Shown in pieces: positions 16,288-25,961 of a DNA stretch of 64,000 bases (its first letter is position 1; each line of letters opens with the position of its first letter). The stretch is from Caballeronia sp. LZ062 (GTDB lineage: Bacteria; Pseudomonadota; Gammaproteobacteria; Burkholderiales; Burkholderiaceae): assembly GCF_031450785.1 (NCBI RefSeq), contig NZ_JARTWB010000002.1, forward strand, positions 2,542,001 to 2,606,000, given 5' to 3'. A model generated the notes under the pieces. It was given only the letters and a program-made list of their open reading frames with translations. It searched no databases and was not told the origin of the DNA. Position numbers and translations under genes: made by a program.

Positions 16288-16890
16288 TCAGTTCACGCTG
16301 TCGTCCGCGAGCGACTGAGACTGCTCGCGCGCCGCACGCGCTTCCTGCTGCGTGAGGCCTTCGATCTTCACTTTCTGCGTGCCCGCGCCGCGCATTCCGA
16401 GCGCGGCGGCGGCAGCATACGACAGGTCGATCACCCGGCCGCGCACGTAAGGCCCGCGATCGTTGATCTTCACGACGACGGTCTTGTGATTCGACTCGTT
16501 CGTCACGCGCACCCACGACGCCAGCGGGAGCGTGCGGTGAGCGGCGGTCATCGCGTGCATGTCGAACTTCTCGCCGCTTGCGGTCTTGCGGCCATGGAAC
16601 CAGCGGCCGTACCACGACGCCTTGCCCTGCTGCTCGAAAGTACCGACCTCCGGACCGTCCGAGATCGGCTGCGCGTCGGAGAGCGACTGGCTCTTGTTCG
16701 CGTTGTCGGCCGGGACCGAACTGAGATTCGTGTCGAATGCAAGCGGCGCATTCGAGCGGGCACTTGCCGTGCTGATAGAAGGCGTGGTCTGATGATATGA
16801 CGCGACGTCGCCCGAGCCGGGCGCGGCGCAGCCTGCCAGGACGCCGACTGCGAGAAGGCTTGCGATATGTCGAATGAATCGAGCATTCAT
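16288..16890 (-). CDS. rlpA: RlpA-like septal-ring lytic transglycosylase lipoprotein
   Basis: A 200-residue protein starting at MNARFIRHIASLLAVGVLAGC (16890), with a lipobox LAGC at about 18-21. After a Ser/Ala-rich linker comes the double-psi beta-barrel: GKASWYGRWFHGRKTASGEKFDMHAMTAAHRTLPLASWVRVTNESN and VKINDRGPYVRGRVIDLSYAAAAALG. This matches RlpA, which cleaves denuded septal glycan. There is no SPOR domain at the C-terminus, so it is the short form. The catalytic-region Glu and the NDRGPY motif are present. Confidence 0.9.
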   Translation of the reverse strand: MNARFIRHIASLLAVGVLAGCAAPGSGDVASYHQTTPSISTASARSNAPLAFDTNLSSVPADNANKSQSLSDAQPISDGPEVGTFEQQGKASWYGRWFHGRKTASGEKFDMHAMTAAHRTLPLASWVRVTNESNHKTVVVKINDRGPYVRGRVIDLSYAAAAALGMRGAGTQKVKIEGLTQQEARAAREQSQSLADDSVN

Positions 16891-17558
16891 AGGCGGTTTT
16901 ACCAACGGTAAAAGGGCCGCCGCGCCGCGCTCGTGAGCGCGCGTCTGGCAGCCAAAGGCTTTGCCGTGCAAAGCAGCGCGCCGTTCGACTTGACGAACGG
17001 CGGACTGATGCTCGGATGCGGCGAACTCATGCCGCAAACGCCCGGTTATCGTTCACGTCTGGCGCAACCTGTCCCCGGCAGCCTGACCAGACCCCACATG
17101 CCGCCATCGAACGTGGCATCACGTTCGTGCCCGGCTCGACAACGAGACGGCGCAGGAACGGCGGCGTAGGCCCCATCCAGCGTGACGGCGGCAAAGGCCA
17201 TCGGACGGACGCGCAGCGCCCGGCTGGACAAGACGTGTGCACCTACGAGAAGGTGCGTTGAGTTGCAGTTGCGAGGCTTTTGGCCCCTAACAGCTTACTG
17301 ATGGCGATTGTAAAAACGCACTGGCGTTGTCGCACTCGCCCATTGACGGCATGGCCAAATCCATGCACTAGTGAGCCCATTATACAAAAAAAGCGGGGTC
17401 TAGCCGCCCTGACTGCGAAAATCGTGATTGATTCTGCCTATGAGCGCAAGAATTTCCGATCGCGTCGGCCTTCTTGAGCGACCGCGCGCAGGCCTCATGT
17501 GTCCCGGGCCACCGGTACAATGAACGTTTTTACAGGCATCTGTAGCCCGGACAGCCCA
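16891..17558. other. Long intergenic region between rlpA and the MBL gene
   Basis: These 668 bases separate divergent genes. Frames seen here (for example 17027-17242 minus and 17016-17261 plus) have no supporting start sites or recognisable content. Positions 17280-17400 are more AT-rich, with a TTATAC near 17381 and an A-run, probably part of the promoter of the downstream operon. I see no gene or mobile-element remnant that I can support. Confidence 0.4.
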
Positions 17559-18203
17559 ATGAAAGTCACTCTCGTTCCTGTCACGCCATTTCAGCAGAAT
17601 TGCTCGATCGTCGTCTGCGAGGCGACGCAGCGCGCAGCTGTCGTCGATCCGGGCGGCGACATAGAGCGGATCATCGCGGAGGTGGATCGGCAAGGCGTGA
17701 CGGTCGAGAAGATTCTGCTGACGCACGGCCATCTCGACCATTGCGGCGGTGCGAAGGCGCTGGCGGATCATTACGCCGTGCAGATCGAAGGTCCGCAGAA
17801 GGAAGACGCGTTCTGGATCGATCAGTTGCCGGCACAGTCGCAGCGGTTCGGCTTTGCGAACGCGCAAGCCTTCACGCCCGACCGATGGCTCGAAGACGGC
17901 GAAGCCGTGCAGTTCGGCAATGAGACGCTCGAAGTGCGCTTTTGTCCCGGTCACACGCCGGGACACGTCATCTTCTTTAGCCGCGAGCATCGTCTCGCAT
18001 TCGTGGGCGATGTGCTCTTCGCAGGCTCCATCGGCCGAACGGACTTTCCGCGCGGCAATCACGACGAGCTTATCCGGTCGATCCGCGAGAAACTCTGGCC
18101 GCTTGGCGACGACGTGACCTTCGTTCCGGGCCACGGCCCCGCTTCGACGTTCGGCGAGGAACGCCGCAGCAATCCGTTCGTGCGCGACGGAGTCGCCGCA
18201 TGA
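17559..18203 (+). CDS. MBL-fold hydrolase, YcbL/glyoxalase II-like
   Basis: A 214-residue metallo-beta-lactamase-fold hydrolase. The start [19 protein letters not shown] (17559) matches family N-termini; the frame opens earlier without support. Metal ligands: [13 protein letters not shown] (HxHxDH), the CPGHTPGHV loop, [17 protein letters not shown] (bridging Asp) and FVPGHGPAS. The short length without the glyoxalase II C-terminal substrate domain fits the YcbL type III group, which hydrolyses glutathione thioesters slowly. Its stop overlaps the next ATG, so the exonuclease gene is co-translated. Confidence 0.88.
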   Translation: MKVTLVPVTPFQQNCSIVVCEATQRAAVVDPGGDIERIIAEVDRQGVTVEKILLTHGHLDHCGGAKALADHYAVQIEGPQKEDAFWIDQLPAQSQRFGFANAQAFTPDRWLEDGEAVQFGNETLEVRFCPGHTPGHVIFFSREHRLAFVGDVLFAGSIGRTDFPRGNHDELIRSIREKLWPLGDDVTFVPGHGPASTFGEERRSNPFVRDGVAA

Positions 18204-18856
18204 ACGCGATCCCCGAAATCTACGTGAGCACCGACGTCGAAGCGGACGGTCCCATTCCCGGACCGCATTCGATGCTGAGCTTCGCCTCGGCAGCCTACAC
18301 GGCGGATAAGCAGCTCATCGCGACGTTCTCCGCGAACCTCGAAACGCTGGAGGGCGCGGCGCCGCATCCGGTGCAGGCGGCGTGGTGGAAGACGCAGCCC
18401 GAAGCGTGGGCCGCGTGCCGGACCGATCTCCAAAAGCCCGAAGTCGCGCTGGTGCAGTACGTCGAATGGGTAGAGGCGCTGCCGGGCAAGCCGGTGTTCG
18501 TCGCGTATCCGGCGGGCTTCGACTTCACGCATATGTTCTGGTACATGATGCGCTTCGCTCAACGCTGCCCGTTCTCATGGTCGGCGCTGGACATGAAGAC
18601 GCTCGCGTTCGCCATCACCGGCCTGCCGTATCGCAAGGCGATCAAGCCGCGCTTGCCGAAGCACTGGTTCGACGACTTGCCGCATACGCATGTCGCGCTA
18701 GACGACGCCATCGAGCAAGGCGCGCTCTTCTGCAACATGCTTGCGGACCTGCGCGCGTCGCAGGCGGCAGCATCGGCATCATTGCAGGCAGCGGCGGGCG
18801 CAGACGAACAGACGGAAAGTCTTCCGGAAGGTAAAACCCCGCCCGCAGGCCAGTGA
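18200..18856 (+). CDS. DEDD-type 3'-5' exonuclease-like protein
   Basis: A 218-residue protein with an RNase-T/DnaQ-like pattern: [20 protein letters not shown] (about 10-29, the DxE motif), [19 protein letters not shown] (about 98-116, the second Asp) and [15 protein letters not shown] (about 164-178, the HxxxxD motif). These supply the four acidic residues and the His of the DEDDh group. The last 35 residues are a low-complexity Ala/Gln tail. It overlaps the MBL gene by four bases (ATGA). The substrate is unknown. Confidence 0.8.
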   Translation: MNAIPEIYVSTDVEADGPIPGPHSMLSFASAAYTADKQLIATFSANLETLEGAAPHPVQAAWWKTQPEAWAACRTDLQKPEVALVQYVEWVEALPGKPVFVAYPAGFDFTHMFWYMMRFAQRCPFSWSALDMKTLAFAITGLPYRKAIKPRLPKHWFDDLPHTHVALDDAIEQGALFCNMLADLRASQAAASASLQAAAGADEQTESLPEGKTPPAGQ

Positions 18857-18951
18857 GTTAGGTAATCTCCCTCGTTGAGCCCGCGTTGCATTGCGCTTCT
18901 TTTCTGGGGCCTCTACCATTGAAGTCAGATGGCGACCGAACGGAGGCGCAG

Positions 18952-19410
18952 TTGACTCTCGATACATTCTCACAAAAAATCCTGCGTCTTCTGCAACTCG
19001 ACGCGCGGCGTTCCGTCCAGGAAATTTCGGATCAGGTCGGGCTATCGAGCACGCCGTGCTGGCGTCGTATCAAAGACATGGAGCAGTCCGGCGTCATTCA
19101 GCGCTATACCGCGCTGCTCGACCGCGAAAAGCTCGGGCTGCATGTCTGCGCGCTCGCGCATATCCATTTGACGCGGCATACGGAAGGCGGCGTCGAGCAA
19201 TTCGAGCGCGAAATTGCCACCTGTCCGGAAGTCACCGAGTGCTATAGCACGACCGGCGAATCCGATTACATACTCAAGATCGTTGCGCCAGATATCAAGG
19301 CCTACGACGCCTTTCTTCACGACCGCATCTTCAAGATTCCGGCGGTCGCGCAGGTCCGCACGAGCGTCGTGCTCAGGGAAATCAAATTCGATACGCAATT
19401 GCCGCTTTGA
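18952..19410 (+). CDS. Lrp/AsnC-family transcriptional regulator
   Basis: A 152-residue regulator. I place the start at TTG 18952, because GGAGG lies eight bases upstream and translation then begins at LTLDTFSQKILRLLQLDARRS, the usual Lrp N-terminus; the in-frame ATG at 18886 would add an atypical leader. The winged HTH (QEISDQVGLSSTPCWRRIKDMEQSGVI) is followed by the RAM/ligand domain with VTECYSTTGESDYILKIVAPD. Targets are unknown; the adjacent convergent CDF transporter is not obviously regulated by it. Confidence 0.9.
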   Translation: MTLDTFSQKILRLLQLDARRSVQEISDQVGLSSTPCWRRIKDMEQSGVIQRYTALLDREKLGLHVCALAHIHLTRHTEGGVEQFEREIATCPEVTECYSTTGESDYILKIVAPDIKAYDAFLHDRIFKIPAVAQVRTSVVLREIKFDTQLPL

Positions 19411-19425
19411 AAGCGCGCGCCGCTT

Positions 19426-20604
19426 TCAGTGCGGTGCACTTTTCGCGGGCTGCGGCGCGGCGAGTTTCACCGCTTGCGTCATGCGGATTTGACGAGCGCC
19501 GAGCCGTTGCCTGAGCGCATCCAGATCCATATCGGCGAGTCGTGGCGCCGTCTCGCTTTCCGCAGCGGCCGGCAGAACGATTTCCACGTCGAAGCCGCGC
19601 TTCAAATAGTGCAGGTTCAGCGTATCGACGGATAAGCCGTGCTCCGACAACGCGGCGCTCACGGCTTTCATCACGGTGGCACGCAGCGGATAATCGCCGG
19701 GCAGCGGATTCACCGCATCGCCTTCCGGGTCCACATGAATGAGCGCATCGATTACGCGGGAATCGGCCAGGATATGCGCGCGCGCCGACTCGGCGATGAA
19801 ATGACCTTCAGAAACCGATATAAACGGGTCCACCAGAATATGCGCGTCGACGATGGCGAGATCGCCCATTTTGCGTGTGCGCAAATCGTGCACATCGCGC
19901 ACGCCGGGCGTACCGAGCAGAATGCCGCGGAAATCGGCGGTGGTGGTTTCATCGAGCGCGCGATCCGAAAGGTCTTGCAGCGCATCCCACGCGAATGTCC
20001 AGCCCATTCTGCCCACCATGAAACCGACGAGCGCGGCGGCAATGGGATCGAGAATCCTGAAGCCCGCAATACTACCGAGGATGCCGAGCGCGACGACAAG
20101 CGAAGAAGCGGCATCCGATCGCGCATGCCACGCATTGGCGACGAGCATGGCGGATCGCACGCGTTCAGCCGCGCGTAGCATATAACGGAACAGCGCCTCT
20201 TTCGAAATGAGGACGATTATCGCGACGACGAGCGCACTTGCGTGAACCGGCGGGATATCGCCCAGATTCATCACGCGTGTGCCAGCCCGCCATAACATTC
20301 CCACGCCGACCGCAATCAGCAATCCGCCGAGGAATAGCGAAGCAACGGTCTCATAACGGCTATGGCCGTAATTGTGATCGATGTCGGGCACCGCCGCCGC
20401 CTTGCGATTCGCAATGAGGACGACAAGGTCCGAAACGATATCGGCGAGTGAATGGACGCCGTCCGCAATCAATGCCTGGGAATGCGCAACCAGGCCGACC
20501 GCGAGCTGTGCCGTGGTGAGACCGGTATTGAGCGCAATACTCGTCCATGTAGTCCGAACCGCAACGTCGTGCTTTTCCGTTGCGTGCGCCGCTGAAAGTG
20601 TCAT
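19426..20604 (-). CDS. Cation diffusion facilitator (CDF) family transporter
   Basis: A 392-residue inner-membrane transporter with six predicted helices between about residues 20 and 215. Metal-binding signatures are LIADGVHSLADIVSDLVVL (helix II) and NAWHARSDAASSLVVALG (helix V), the HxxxD pairs of CDF zinc/iron/manganese exporters. The cytosolic C-terminal domain (about 225-320) carries VRDVHDLRTRKMGDLAIVDAHILVDPFISVSEGHFI. After it comes an extra segment of about 70 residues (TVMKAVSAALSEHGLSV...), longer than typical. The metal cannot be told from the sequence. It is convergent with the Lrp gene. Confidence 0.9.
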   Translation of the reverse strand: MTLSAAHATEKHDVAVRTTWTSIALNTGLTTAQLAVGLVAHSQALIADGVHSLADIVSDLVVLIANRKAAAVPDIDHNYGHSRYETVASLFLGGLLIAVGVGMLWRAGTRVMNLGDIPPVHASALVVAIIVLISKEALFRYMLRAAERVRSAMLVANAWHARSDAASSLVVALGILGSIAGFRILDPIAAALVGFMVGRMGWTFAWDALQDLSDRALDETTTADFRGILLGTPGVRDVHDLRTRKMGDLAIVDAHILVDPFISVSEGHFIAESARAHILADSRVIDALIHVDPEGDAVNPLPGDYPLRATVMKAVSAALSEHGLSVDTLNLHYLKRGFDVEIVLPAAAESETAPRLADMDLDALRQRLGARQIRMTQAVKLAAPQPAKSAPH

Positions 20605-20739
20605 GTAATATGCCCGAAGTGCGATCTGGCAGCATTTTATCAGTCAGTCGCGGCTTCTGCTTTTAAATCAACGACTTAATAACGCGACGCATTCTCGTCC
20701 AGTGATTAACCGGTCGTGACGAATGAACGGCGCAGTGAC

Positions 20740-20768
20740 AAAAAAAGGCCGCGCCAATTGGCGCGGCC
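20740..20768 (-). terminator. Terminator of the H-NS-like gene
   Basis: On the minus strand GGCCGCGCC-AATT-GGCGCGGCC is followed by TTTTTTT, a perfect 9-bp stem with a strong U-tract, 26 bases after the H-NS stop. Confidence 0.92.
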
Positions 20769-20794
20769 TTCGTTGAATTCGGATTGGCGCTGGC

Positions 20795-21097
20795 TTATTT
20801 GCCGATCAGGAAACTATCGCGATCCTGACCCGCAATCCACTTCGGCGGCTTGCCGCGACCGGACCACGTGCTACCGCTTTCAGGGTCGCGGTATTTCGGC
20901 GCTACACCCGTGCGGCTGCGCGATGCCTTGGCGGACTTGGCGCCACGGCCACCGGCCAATTCCTGAAGCGTGATGCCGTAATCAGCCATCTTCTGCTTGA
21001 TCTCATTAAGTACTTCGGCGTATTCGCGCGACTTCGCTTCTTCAATCTGACGCTCGAGAGACTCGCGCTGCGCGAGCAATTCCTTGTATGAAGGCAT
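20795..21097 (-). CDS. H-NS/HvrA-family histone-like protein
   Basis: A 100-residue nucleoid protein. The N-terminal coiled coil (YKELLAQRESLERQIEEAKSREYAEVLNEIKQKMADYG, about 4-41) mediates oligomerisation. The C-terminal AT-hook-like domain PKYRDPESGSTWSGRGKPPKWI (about 67-88) is the DNA-binding motif of H-NS/HvrA/BpH3 proteins in Burkholderiaceae. Such proteins silence AT-rich horizontally acquired DNA, and could plausibly act on the island at the left of the window, though nothing in the sequence proves that. It is monocistronic with its own strong terminator. Confidence 0.93.
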   Translation of the reverse strand: MPSYKELLAQRESLERQIEEAKSREYAEVLNEIKQKMADYGITLQELAGGRGAKSAKASRSRTGVAPKYRDPESGSTWSGRGKPPKWIAGQDRDSFLIGK

Positions 21098-21432
21098 GGC
21101 AAATTCCTAAGAAGTGTACAGGCTTGCGAGTCGAGTGCTCGCTCTTCGGTTATCAGTATAGCCTCGGACTGGACCGCAGATTAACACACTTCCGTTAAAT
21201 CGCGGTATGGAGAGATTCTGATTAATTCCTATTGGCTAAATACTCGTAACATTTGCCGACTCGCCTGCCATCTGCGAACCGGAATGAAGTGGCTTAAATC
21301 GCCGGTTCGGCGTCCGATGAACCGGTGTCGCATGAAATGGAAACACTGTTCGCTGCACCGCATGAACGTTTCATCTCATGGCAACTTGCCTCGCGGATTC
21401 ACCGCTTAACGACAGGTTTTCGAAGACGCGCG
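21098..21432. other. H-NS promoter region
   Basis: These 335 bases are AT-richer than the surroundings (for example 21180-21260) and must hold the H-NS promoter. They also include a stretch just beyond the HugZ-like gene 3' end in which I see nothing else. Confidence 0.4.
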
Positions 21433-22098
21433 TTACGCATGGCGTTCGAAACAGTCGATAAGCGCCGCTTTCAAATCCTGCACATCCAGCTTTGGTTTAT
21501 CGAAAGTAAAACGATTGCGAGTACCGGATTCGAACAAATCGCATCCGTATCGATCTATCCCTAATATTCGAATGTGGGTCGGGCGTCTTGCATCAGTGTC
21601 GGAGAAGGCGCAAAGCGCCGCTTCGTCTTCGCTACTCACCGGCTCAAGCGGATCCATTTGATTGCCGTCGAGCCAACCCATTGCACCGAAGCCTCCGATA
21701 AAGCGCATTCGCTGCGGCGACATTACCCAGAAAGCGAAGTCGCCCAACTCGAGATAACGCGCCGCGTCCGGGTGATAGCGCATATACCGGCGCGCCAGTT
21801 CTTCGTGATCGGTTTTCGGGGCAGGTTCGAACGTCCCGAGCAATGTCAGCCGCTGGCCCTCGAGCACGCTCGCTCCATTGGCATGTGCAATGAGAAAACC
21901 GCCGCGCGAATCGGCTTCCAGATTTCGCGTGTGTTCCGCGAGGCGGCTGATCAACAGCATCGGCAAATGACGGCTGGTCAGCGCGAATGGCAACGCGGTC
22001 GGATAAGGGAAACCCGCCGGATCGCGCGAATGAGTCGCGAGTGTTCCTTCCGATACTCGATGCAGCAGATGAAGCGGTGCTTGCGGCGGGATATTCAT
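21433..22098 (-). CDS. HugZ-like FMN-binding split-barrel (PNPOx-like) protein
   Basis: A 221-residue protein with the pyridoxamine-5'-phosphate-oxidase-like barrel: GTLATHSRDPAGFPYPTALPFALTSRHLPMLLISRLAEHTRNLEADSRGGFLIA (about 18-71). A C-terminal DUF2470-like domain follows (SSEDEAALCAFSD... THIRILGIDRYGCDLFE). This is the layout of HugZ-type haem-utilisation proteins, some of which degrade haem. A His near the C-terminus (CFERHA) is present, but I cannot confirm a haem ligand. It is transcribed away from an MFS gene; the two share a start region near 22098-22259. Confidence 0.8.
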   Translation of the reverse strand: MNIPPQAPLHLLHRVSEGTLATHSRDPAGFPYPTALPFALTSRHLPMLLISRLAEHTRNLEADSRGGFLIAHANGASVLEGQRLTLLGTFEPAPKTDHEELARRYMRYHPDAARYLELGDFAFWVMSPQRMRFIGGFGAMGWLDGNQMDPLEPVSSEDEAALCAFSDTDARRPTHIRILGIDRYGCDLFESGTRNRFTFDKPKLDVQDLKAALIDCFERHA

Positions 22099-22258
22099 GA
22101 GCAGGTGTCGATCGGATCACGTGCTGAAAATGGTAAATCAGCACGCCGAGCGTGTCTCCTGGCCGTTCGATAGAATCGTAAGCTCTCGCGAAAGGCGGCA
22201 TGCTCTTCGGTTTCTTCCGCGCACGCCGCCACGCGCCACCTCTTCTGACGGCTCAACC

Positions 22259-23482
22259 GTGTCCGACTCGACCTCCGCTTCTTCCGCCCGCGAGTCCAAT
22301 CCTTCGCTCGCTTTGCACCGCAGCCTGCCCCAAGCCACGCGGCAGCGCGCCCGCTACGCCACCATGGCCGTGTTCTTCATCGCCGGCATGATGTACGCGT
22401 CGTGGGGCGTTCACGTGCCGACCGTACGCGACAAGTTCGCGCTCAGCCCCGGCATGCTCTCGCTCGCGCTGTTTGCGGTTGCCGGCGGCTCGATCTTCGC
22501 GATGCTCACCACCGGATCGTGGATCGCACGCGCCGGCACGCGTACGGCGTGCATGGCGGGCGGGATCGCGATGACGGTGTGCGGCGCGCTGATCCTCGTC
22601 GTGCCGTCTTTCTGGCTGCTGCTGATCGTGCTCGCGGTGTTCGGCGCGGGCATGGCGACGCTCGATGTCGCGATGAACGCCGAAGCGAGCGCGGTCGAAG
22701 AGGCGCTCGGGCGGCCGATCATGTCGTCGCTGCACGGCATGTTCAGCATCGGCGGGATGGCGGGCGCGGCCATCGGCGGCGCGCTCATCGCGCACGGGCT
22801 TGCGCCGGCGGCGCACCTGGCGCTTGCGGCAGGCGCGAGTCTCGTCGTGCTGCTGGCATCGATGCCCTCGGTCCTGCCGCACGTGCCGCATCACGAGGCG
22901 CACGCGAAAGCTTCGTCGTCGAATCGCTGGCGCTCGGCCGCCCTCTGGGCGCTGGGCGGCATGGCGCTCGTCGCGCTCATCGCGGAAGGCGCGATGTACG
23001 ACTGGGCCACCGTCTATATGCGCGATGTCGTCGAGGCGTCGCCGTCATTGTCGAGCGCCGCTTACGCCGCGTTCTCCGGCGGAATGGCGGCCGGTCGCTT
23101 CGGCGGCGATGCCGTGCGCGCGCGCTTCGGCGCGCCGCAGCTCGTGTTCGGCAGCGCGGGCCTCGCGTTCGTCGGCATGGTGATGGCGCTGGTCTTTCCG
23201 AACGCCGTCGTGACGATGACCGGCTTCACGCTCATGGGCCTCGGTCTCGCGAACATGATGCCGGTGCTTTTCGCGGCGGCGGCGCGGGTCGAAGGCGTGA
23301 CGGCGGCTGAAGGGCTCGCGCAGGTCGCGGGGCTCGCGTACTTCGGCTTGCTGCTCGGGCCGGTGCTGATCGGCGGCGTCGCGCAGGTAAGCACGTTGCC
23401 CATCGGCTTGTGCGTCGTGGCGGCGTGCTGCGCGGCGATCGCGCTGATCGGACCGCGCATCCTCCGGCGCCTGAAAATATAA
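22259..23482 (+). CDS. MFS transporter (YbjJ-like)
   Basis: A protein of about 407 residues with twelve hydrophobic helices. The start is uncertain: the frame is open from 22097, but those residues are arginine-rich and unlike a transporter. GTG 22259 is suggested, and ATG 22364, at the first helix, is a minimum. Helix 1 is MAVFFIAGMMYASWGVHVPTVRDKFALS, and the TGSWIARAGTR loop between helices 2 and 3 fits the family motif. The organisation resembles YbjJ-type MFS proteins of unknown substrate. It ends directly in the bidirectional hairpin at 23481-23514. Confidence 0.8.
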   Translation: MSDSTSASSARESNPSLALHRSLPQATRQRARYATMAVFFIAGMMYASWGVHVPTVRDKFALSPGMLSLALFAVAGGSIFAMLTTGSWIARAGTRTACMAGGIAMTVCGALILVVPSFWLLLIVLAVFGAGMATLDVAMNAEASAVEEALGRPIMSSLHGMFSIGGMAGAAIGGALIAHGLAPAAHLALAAGASLVVLLASMPSVLPHVPHHEAHAKASSSNRWRSAALWALGGMALVALIAEGAMYDWATVYMRDVVEASPSLSSAAYAAFSGGMAAGRFGGDAVRARFGAPQLVFGSAGLAFVGMVMALVFPNAVVTMTGFTLMGLGLANMMPVLFAAAARVEGVTAAEGLAQVAGLAYFGLLLGPVLIGGVAQVSTLPIGLCVVAACCAAIALIGPRILRRLKI

Positions 23483-23514
23483 AAAAACGCGCGGACCTTT
23501 GGTAGTCCGCGCGT
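23481..23514 (-). terminator. Terminator of the LivK-like gene
   Basis: ACGCGCGGAC pairs with GTCCGCGCGT. On the minus strand it is followed by TTTTTT, serving the binding-protein gene; on the plus strand TCTTTCG could also help stop the MFS gene. Confidence 0.88.
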
Positions 23515-23540
23515 CTTTCGGGGCTCACGCCCGGCTGCGA

Positions 23541-24686
23541 TTACATCTTGACGACGTCGAGCAGCGTCTTCTTGCCTGCCTTGTAGTCGTACAGCGAGAT
23601 CACGCCGTGCTTCAGATCGCCCTTCGAATCGAAGGTGGTCTGGCCGATCACGCCCTTGTAGTCCGTGTTCGGCATCGCGGCGAGAATCTTGGCCGGATCG
23701 GCCGAGTTCGCGCGCTTCATCGCGTCGACGATGATGTACACCGCGTCATACGTGAACGGCGCGTAGATCTGGATCGGCTGGCCGAAACGCTTCTGATACT
23801 TCGCAGCGAATGCCTGACCGCCTTCCATCTTTTCCAGCGCCATGCCTGCTTCCGAGCACACGACGTTGTCGGTCGCGTCGCCGGCCAGGTCGGCCAGCTT
23901 TTCGGTGCAGACGCCGTCGCCCGCGAGCACCTTCGCGCGCAGGCCGAGCTGCTTCGCCTGCTTGGCGAACGGGCCGCCGGTCGCGTCCATGCCGCCGTAC
24001 ATCACGGCGTCGGGGTTTTCGCCCTTGATCTTCGTCAGAATGGCGCGGAAGTCCACGGCCTTGTCGTTGGTCGCGTCGTGCGAAACGACCTTCAGACCCA
24101 GCGACTTCGCGGTCTTCTCGAATTCGTTCGCGAGACCCTGACCGTAGGCGGTCGAGTCGTCGACCACGGCGACGCTCTTCACCTTCAGGCTCTTCGCCGC
24201 GTAGTTCGCGAGCGCCGGGCCTTGCTGCGCATCGGTCGCGACGACGCGGTACGTCGTCTTGAAGCCTTGCTGCGTGTAGGTCGGGTTCGTGGCGGACGGC
24301 GAGATCTGGACGATGCCCGCGTCGCTATAAATCTTCGATGCCGGGATGGACGTACCGGAGTTCAGGTGGCCGACCACTGCGACCACCTTGTCGTCGACGA
24401 GCTTCTGCGCGACTTGCGTGGCGGTACGCGGGTCGGCTGCATCGTCTTGCGGGTCCAGTTGCAGGGTGATCTTCTGGCCGCCGATGGTGAGACCCTTGGC
24501 GTTGATCTCTTCGACTGCCAGCCGCGCGCCGTTTTCGTTGTCCTTGCCCAGGTGAGCGATACCGCCGGTCAGCGGAGCGACGTGACCGATCTTGACGACC
24601 TGGTCGGCTGCTGCGGACGTTGCCAACGTAGCGAACAGCACGGCTGCGGCGCTGATCGGCAACACTTTGTGAAGCTTGGTGTTCAT
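23541..24686 (-). CDS. Branched-chain amino-acid ABC transporter binding protein (LivK-like)
   Basis: A 381-residue periplasmic binding protein, started at MNTKLHKVLPISAAAVLFA (24686; TGGAGA upstream). The signal peptide is cleaved near ATSAAA-DQ. The mature part is a type I periplasmic fold: VVKIGHVAPLTGGIAHLGKDNENGARLAVEEINAKGL, VVAVVGHLNSGTSIPASKIYSDAGIVQISPSATNP and YGQGLANEFEKTAKSLG. Two cysteines (GVCTEK and VVCSEA) may form the disulphide typical of the group. There are no permease or ATPase genes beside it, so it is an orphan gene feeding a transporter elsewhere. It has a strong terminator and a 536-bp upstream region. Confidence 0.92.
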   Translation of the reverse strand: MNTKLHKVLPISAAAVLFATLATSAAADQVVKIGHVAPLTGGIAHLGKDNENGARLAVEEINAKGLTIGGQKITLQLDPQDDAADPRTATQVAQKLVDDKVVAVVGHLNSGTSIPASKIYSDAGIVQISPSATNPTYTQQGFKTTYRVVATDAQQGPALANYAAKSLKVKSVAVVDDSTAYGQGLANEFEKTAKSLGLKVVSHDATNDKAVDFRAILTKIKGENPDAVMYGGMDATGGPFAKQAKQLGLRAKVLAGDGVCTEKLADLAGDATDNVVCSEAGMALEKMEGGQAFAAKYQKRFGQPIQIYAPFTYDAVYIIVDAMKRANSADPAKILAAMPNTDYKGVIGQTTFDSKGDLKHGVISLYDYKAGKKTLLDVVKM

Positions 24687-25222
24687 GTAAGTCTCCAGTT
24701 TCGGTCCCAAAAACAACGTAATCGCCCTGTGCCCCGTCTTTCATCACGATCGCTCAGTCCCGTGGACGACCACGCCGGATGCATCGTATTGCACTTGGCA
24801 AGTCCTTCCGGCCGGCTGTTTGTGGCAGCCGCCATCCGCACCGCGCGAGAAGTGTAGGGTTGTCAAATTAATTTAGGGAATTTTTTTAAGATACTGGTGC
24901 GACTACCGATTAACGACCGGTTGAGAACCGCGCGCGTTTGTGGTGGCAATTGCGCCGCGAGGCCCGACCGATGCGGGTTTCGGCCCAGCCTTGGAGTTCT
25001 TTCGCAAGTCCGCCGATAATCCCGCGCCGTCCGTCGCCATTAGCCCGATTCAAAAGCCGTTTAACGCCTGGCTTTAGGCAGTCGCCTCTAAAAATCGTCT
25101 GCCTCGTCAATGCGTGTGCCTGCGCGCCGCCCGCGACAGACCGCGCTCAGGCGACTGAAAGGGAAAGCTGGCAAACTCACTCGCCTGCATTCTTATCAGT
25201 CAACCAAGCAAGGAGCATCGAC
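24687..25222. other. Divergent promoter region between the livK-like and dienelactone hydrolase genes
   Basis: The 536 bases contain AT-rich sequence at 24855-24895 (TGTCAAATTAATTTAGG, then a T-run), suited to a promoter. I see no gene. The frame that continues upstream of the hydrolase (from 24938) is not supported, because the ribosome-binding site AAGGAGC precedes GTG 25223. Confidence 0.4.
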
Positions 25223-25927
25223 GTGACCGTAACCGTGACTTCCCGATGGATCGACATTCCCGCCGATGGCGGCAGCTTCCAGGGCTATCTCGCGCTGCCC
25301 AAGACGGGAAAGGGACCCGCCGTGATCATCCTGCAGGAGATCTTCGGGGTGAACTCGCATATTCGCAGTGTCGCGGATCAATATGCCGCCGATGGCTATG
25401 TCGCGCTCGCGCCCGACGTGTTCTGGCGCACGCAGCCGCGCGTCGAACTGGGCTATGAAGGCGCGGATCGCGAAAAGGCGATGGAACTGCTGCAAAAGAC
25501 CGACGTGGATTCCGCCGTCGCGGATGTCGGCGCAGCGGCGAAGGCGTTGCGCGCGCTGCCGGAAGTGAGCGGCCAGGTCGCGGCAATTGGCTATTGCTTC
25601 GGCGGGCGGCTTGCGTATCTCGCGGCGGCGCAAGGTTCGGTGGATGCAGCCGTGGCCTACTACGGCGGCGGCATCCAAAACCAGCTCGACAAGGCCGATC
25701 AGGTGAAAGCGCCGATCCAGTTCCACTACGGCGAACTCGACGCGCACATTCCCGCCGACGCGGTCGACGCGGTGCGCCAGCGTTTCGCGAGCCGGGCGGA
25801 CTCCGAGCTTTACGTCTACCCCGCAGCCGATCACGGCTTCAATTGCGGCGACCGCGCGTCGTATAACGCGAAGGCATCGGCGCTCGCGCACGGCCGCACG
25901 CTGACGTTCCTCGGCCAGCATCTGTAA
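25223..25927 (+). CDS. Dienelactone hydrolase family protein
   Basis: A 234-residue alpha/beta hydrolase starting at GTG 25223 after AAGGAGC. The nucleophile elbow is GYCFGGR (Cys as nucleophile, typical of dienelactone hydrolases), preceded by IILQEIFGVNSHIRSVADQYAADGYVALAPDVFWR. The acid is probably the Asp in YGELDAHIP and the base the His in AADHGFNCGDR. Family members open the lactone ring in chlorocatechol or protoanemonin pathways, but many genomic copies have unknown substrates. No ring-cleavage genes are nearby. A 10-bp GC-rich hairpin (25938-25959) follows the stop. Confidence 0.9.
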   Translation: MTVTVTSRWIDIPADGGSFQGYLALPKTGKGPAVIILQEIFGVNSHIRSVADQYAADGYVALAPDVFWRTQPRVELGYEGADREKAMELLQKTDVDSAVADVGAAAKALRALPEVSGQVAAIGYCFGGRLAYLAAAQGSVDAAVAYYGGGIQNQLDKADQVKAPIQFHYGELDAHIPADAVDAVRQRFASRADSELYVYPAADHGFNCGDRASYNAKASALAHGRTLTFLGQHL

Positions 25928-25961
25928 GCAAGACAAAGCGCGCGGCGAACGCCGCGCGCCG

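Noticed and set aside
17400..18134. A 244-codon minus-strand frame over the MBL hydrolase
   Set aside because: Antisense shadow of a gene with a complete metal-binding motif set.
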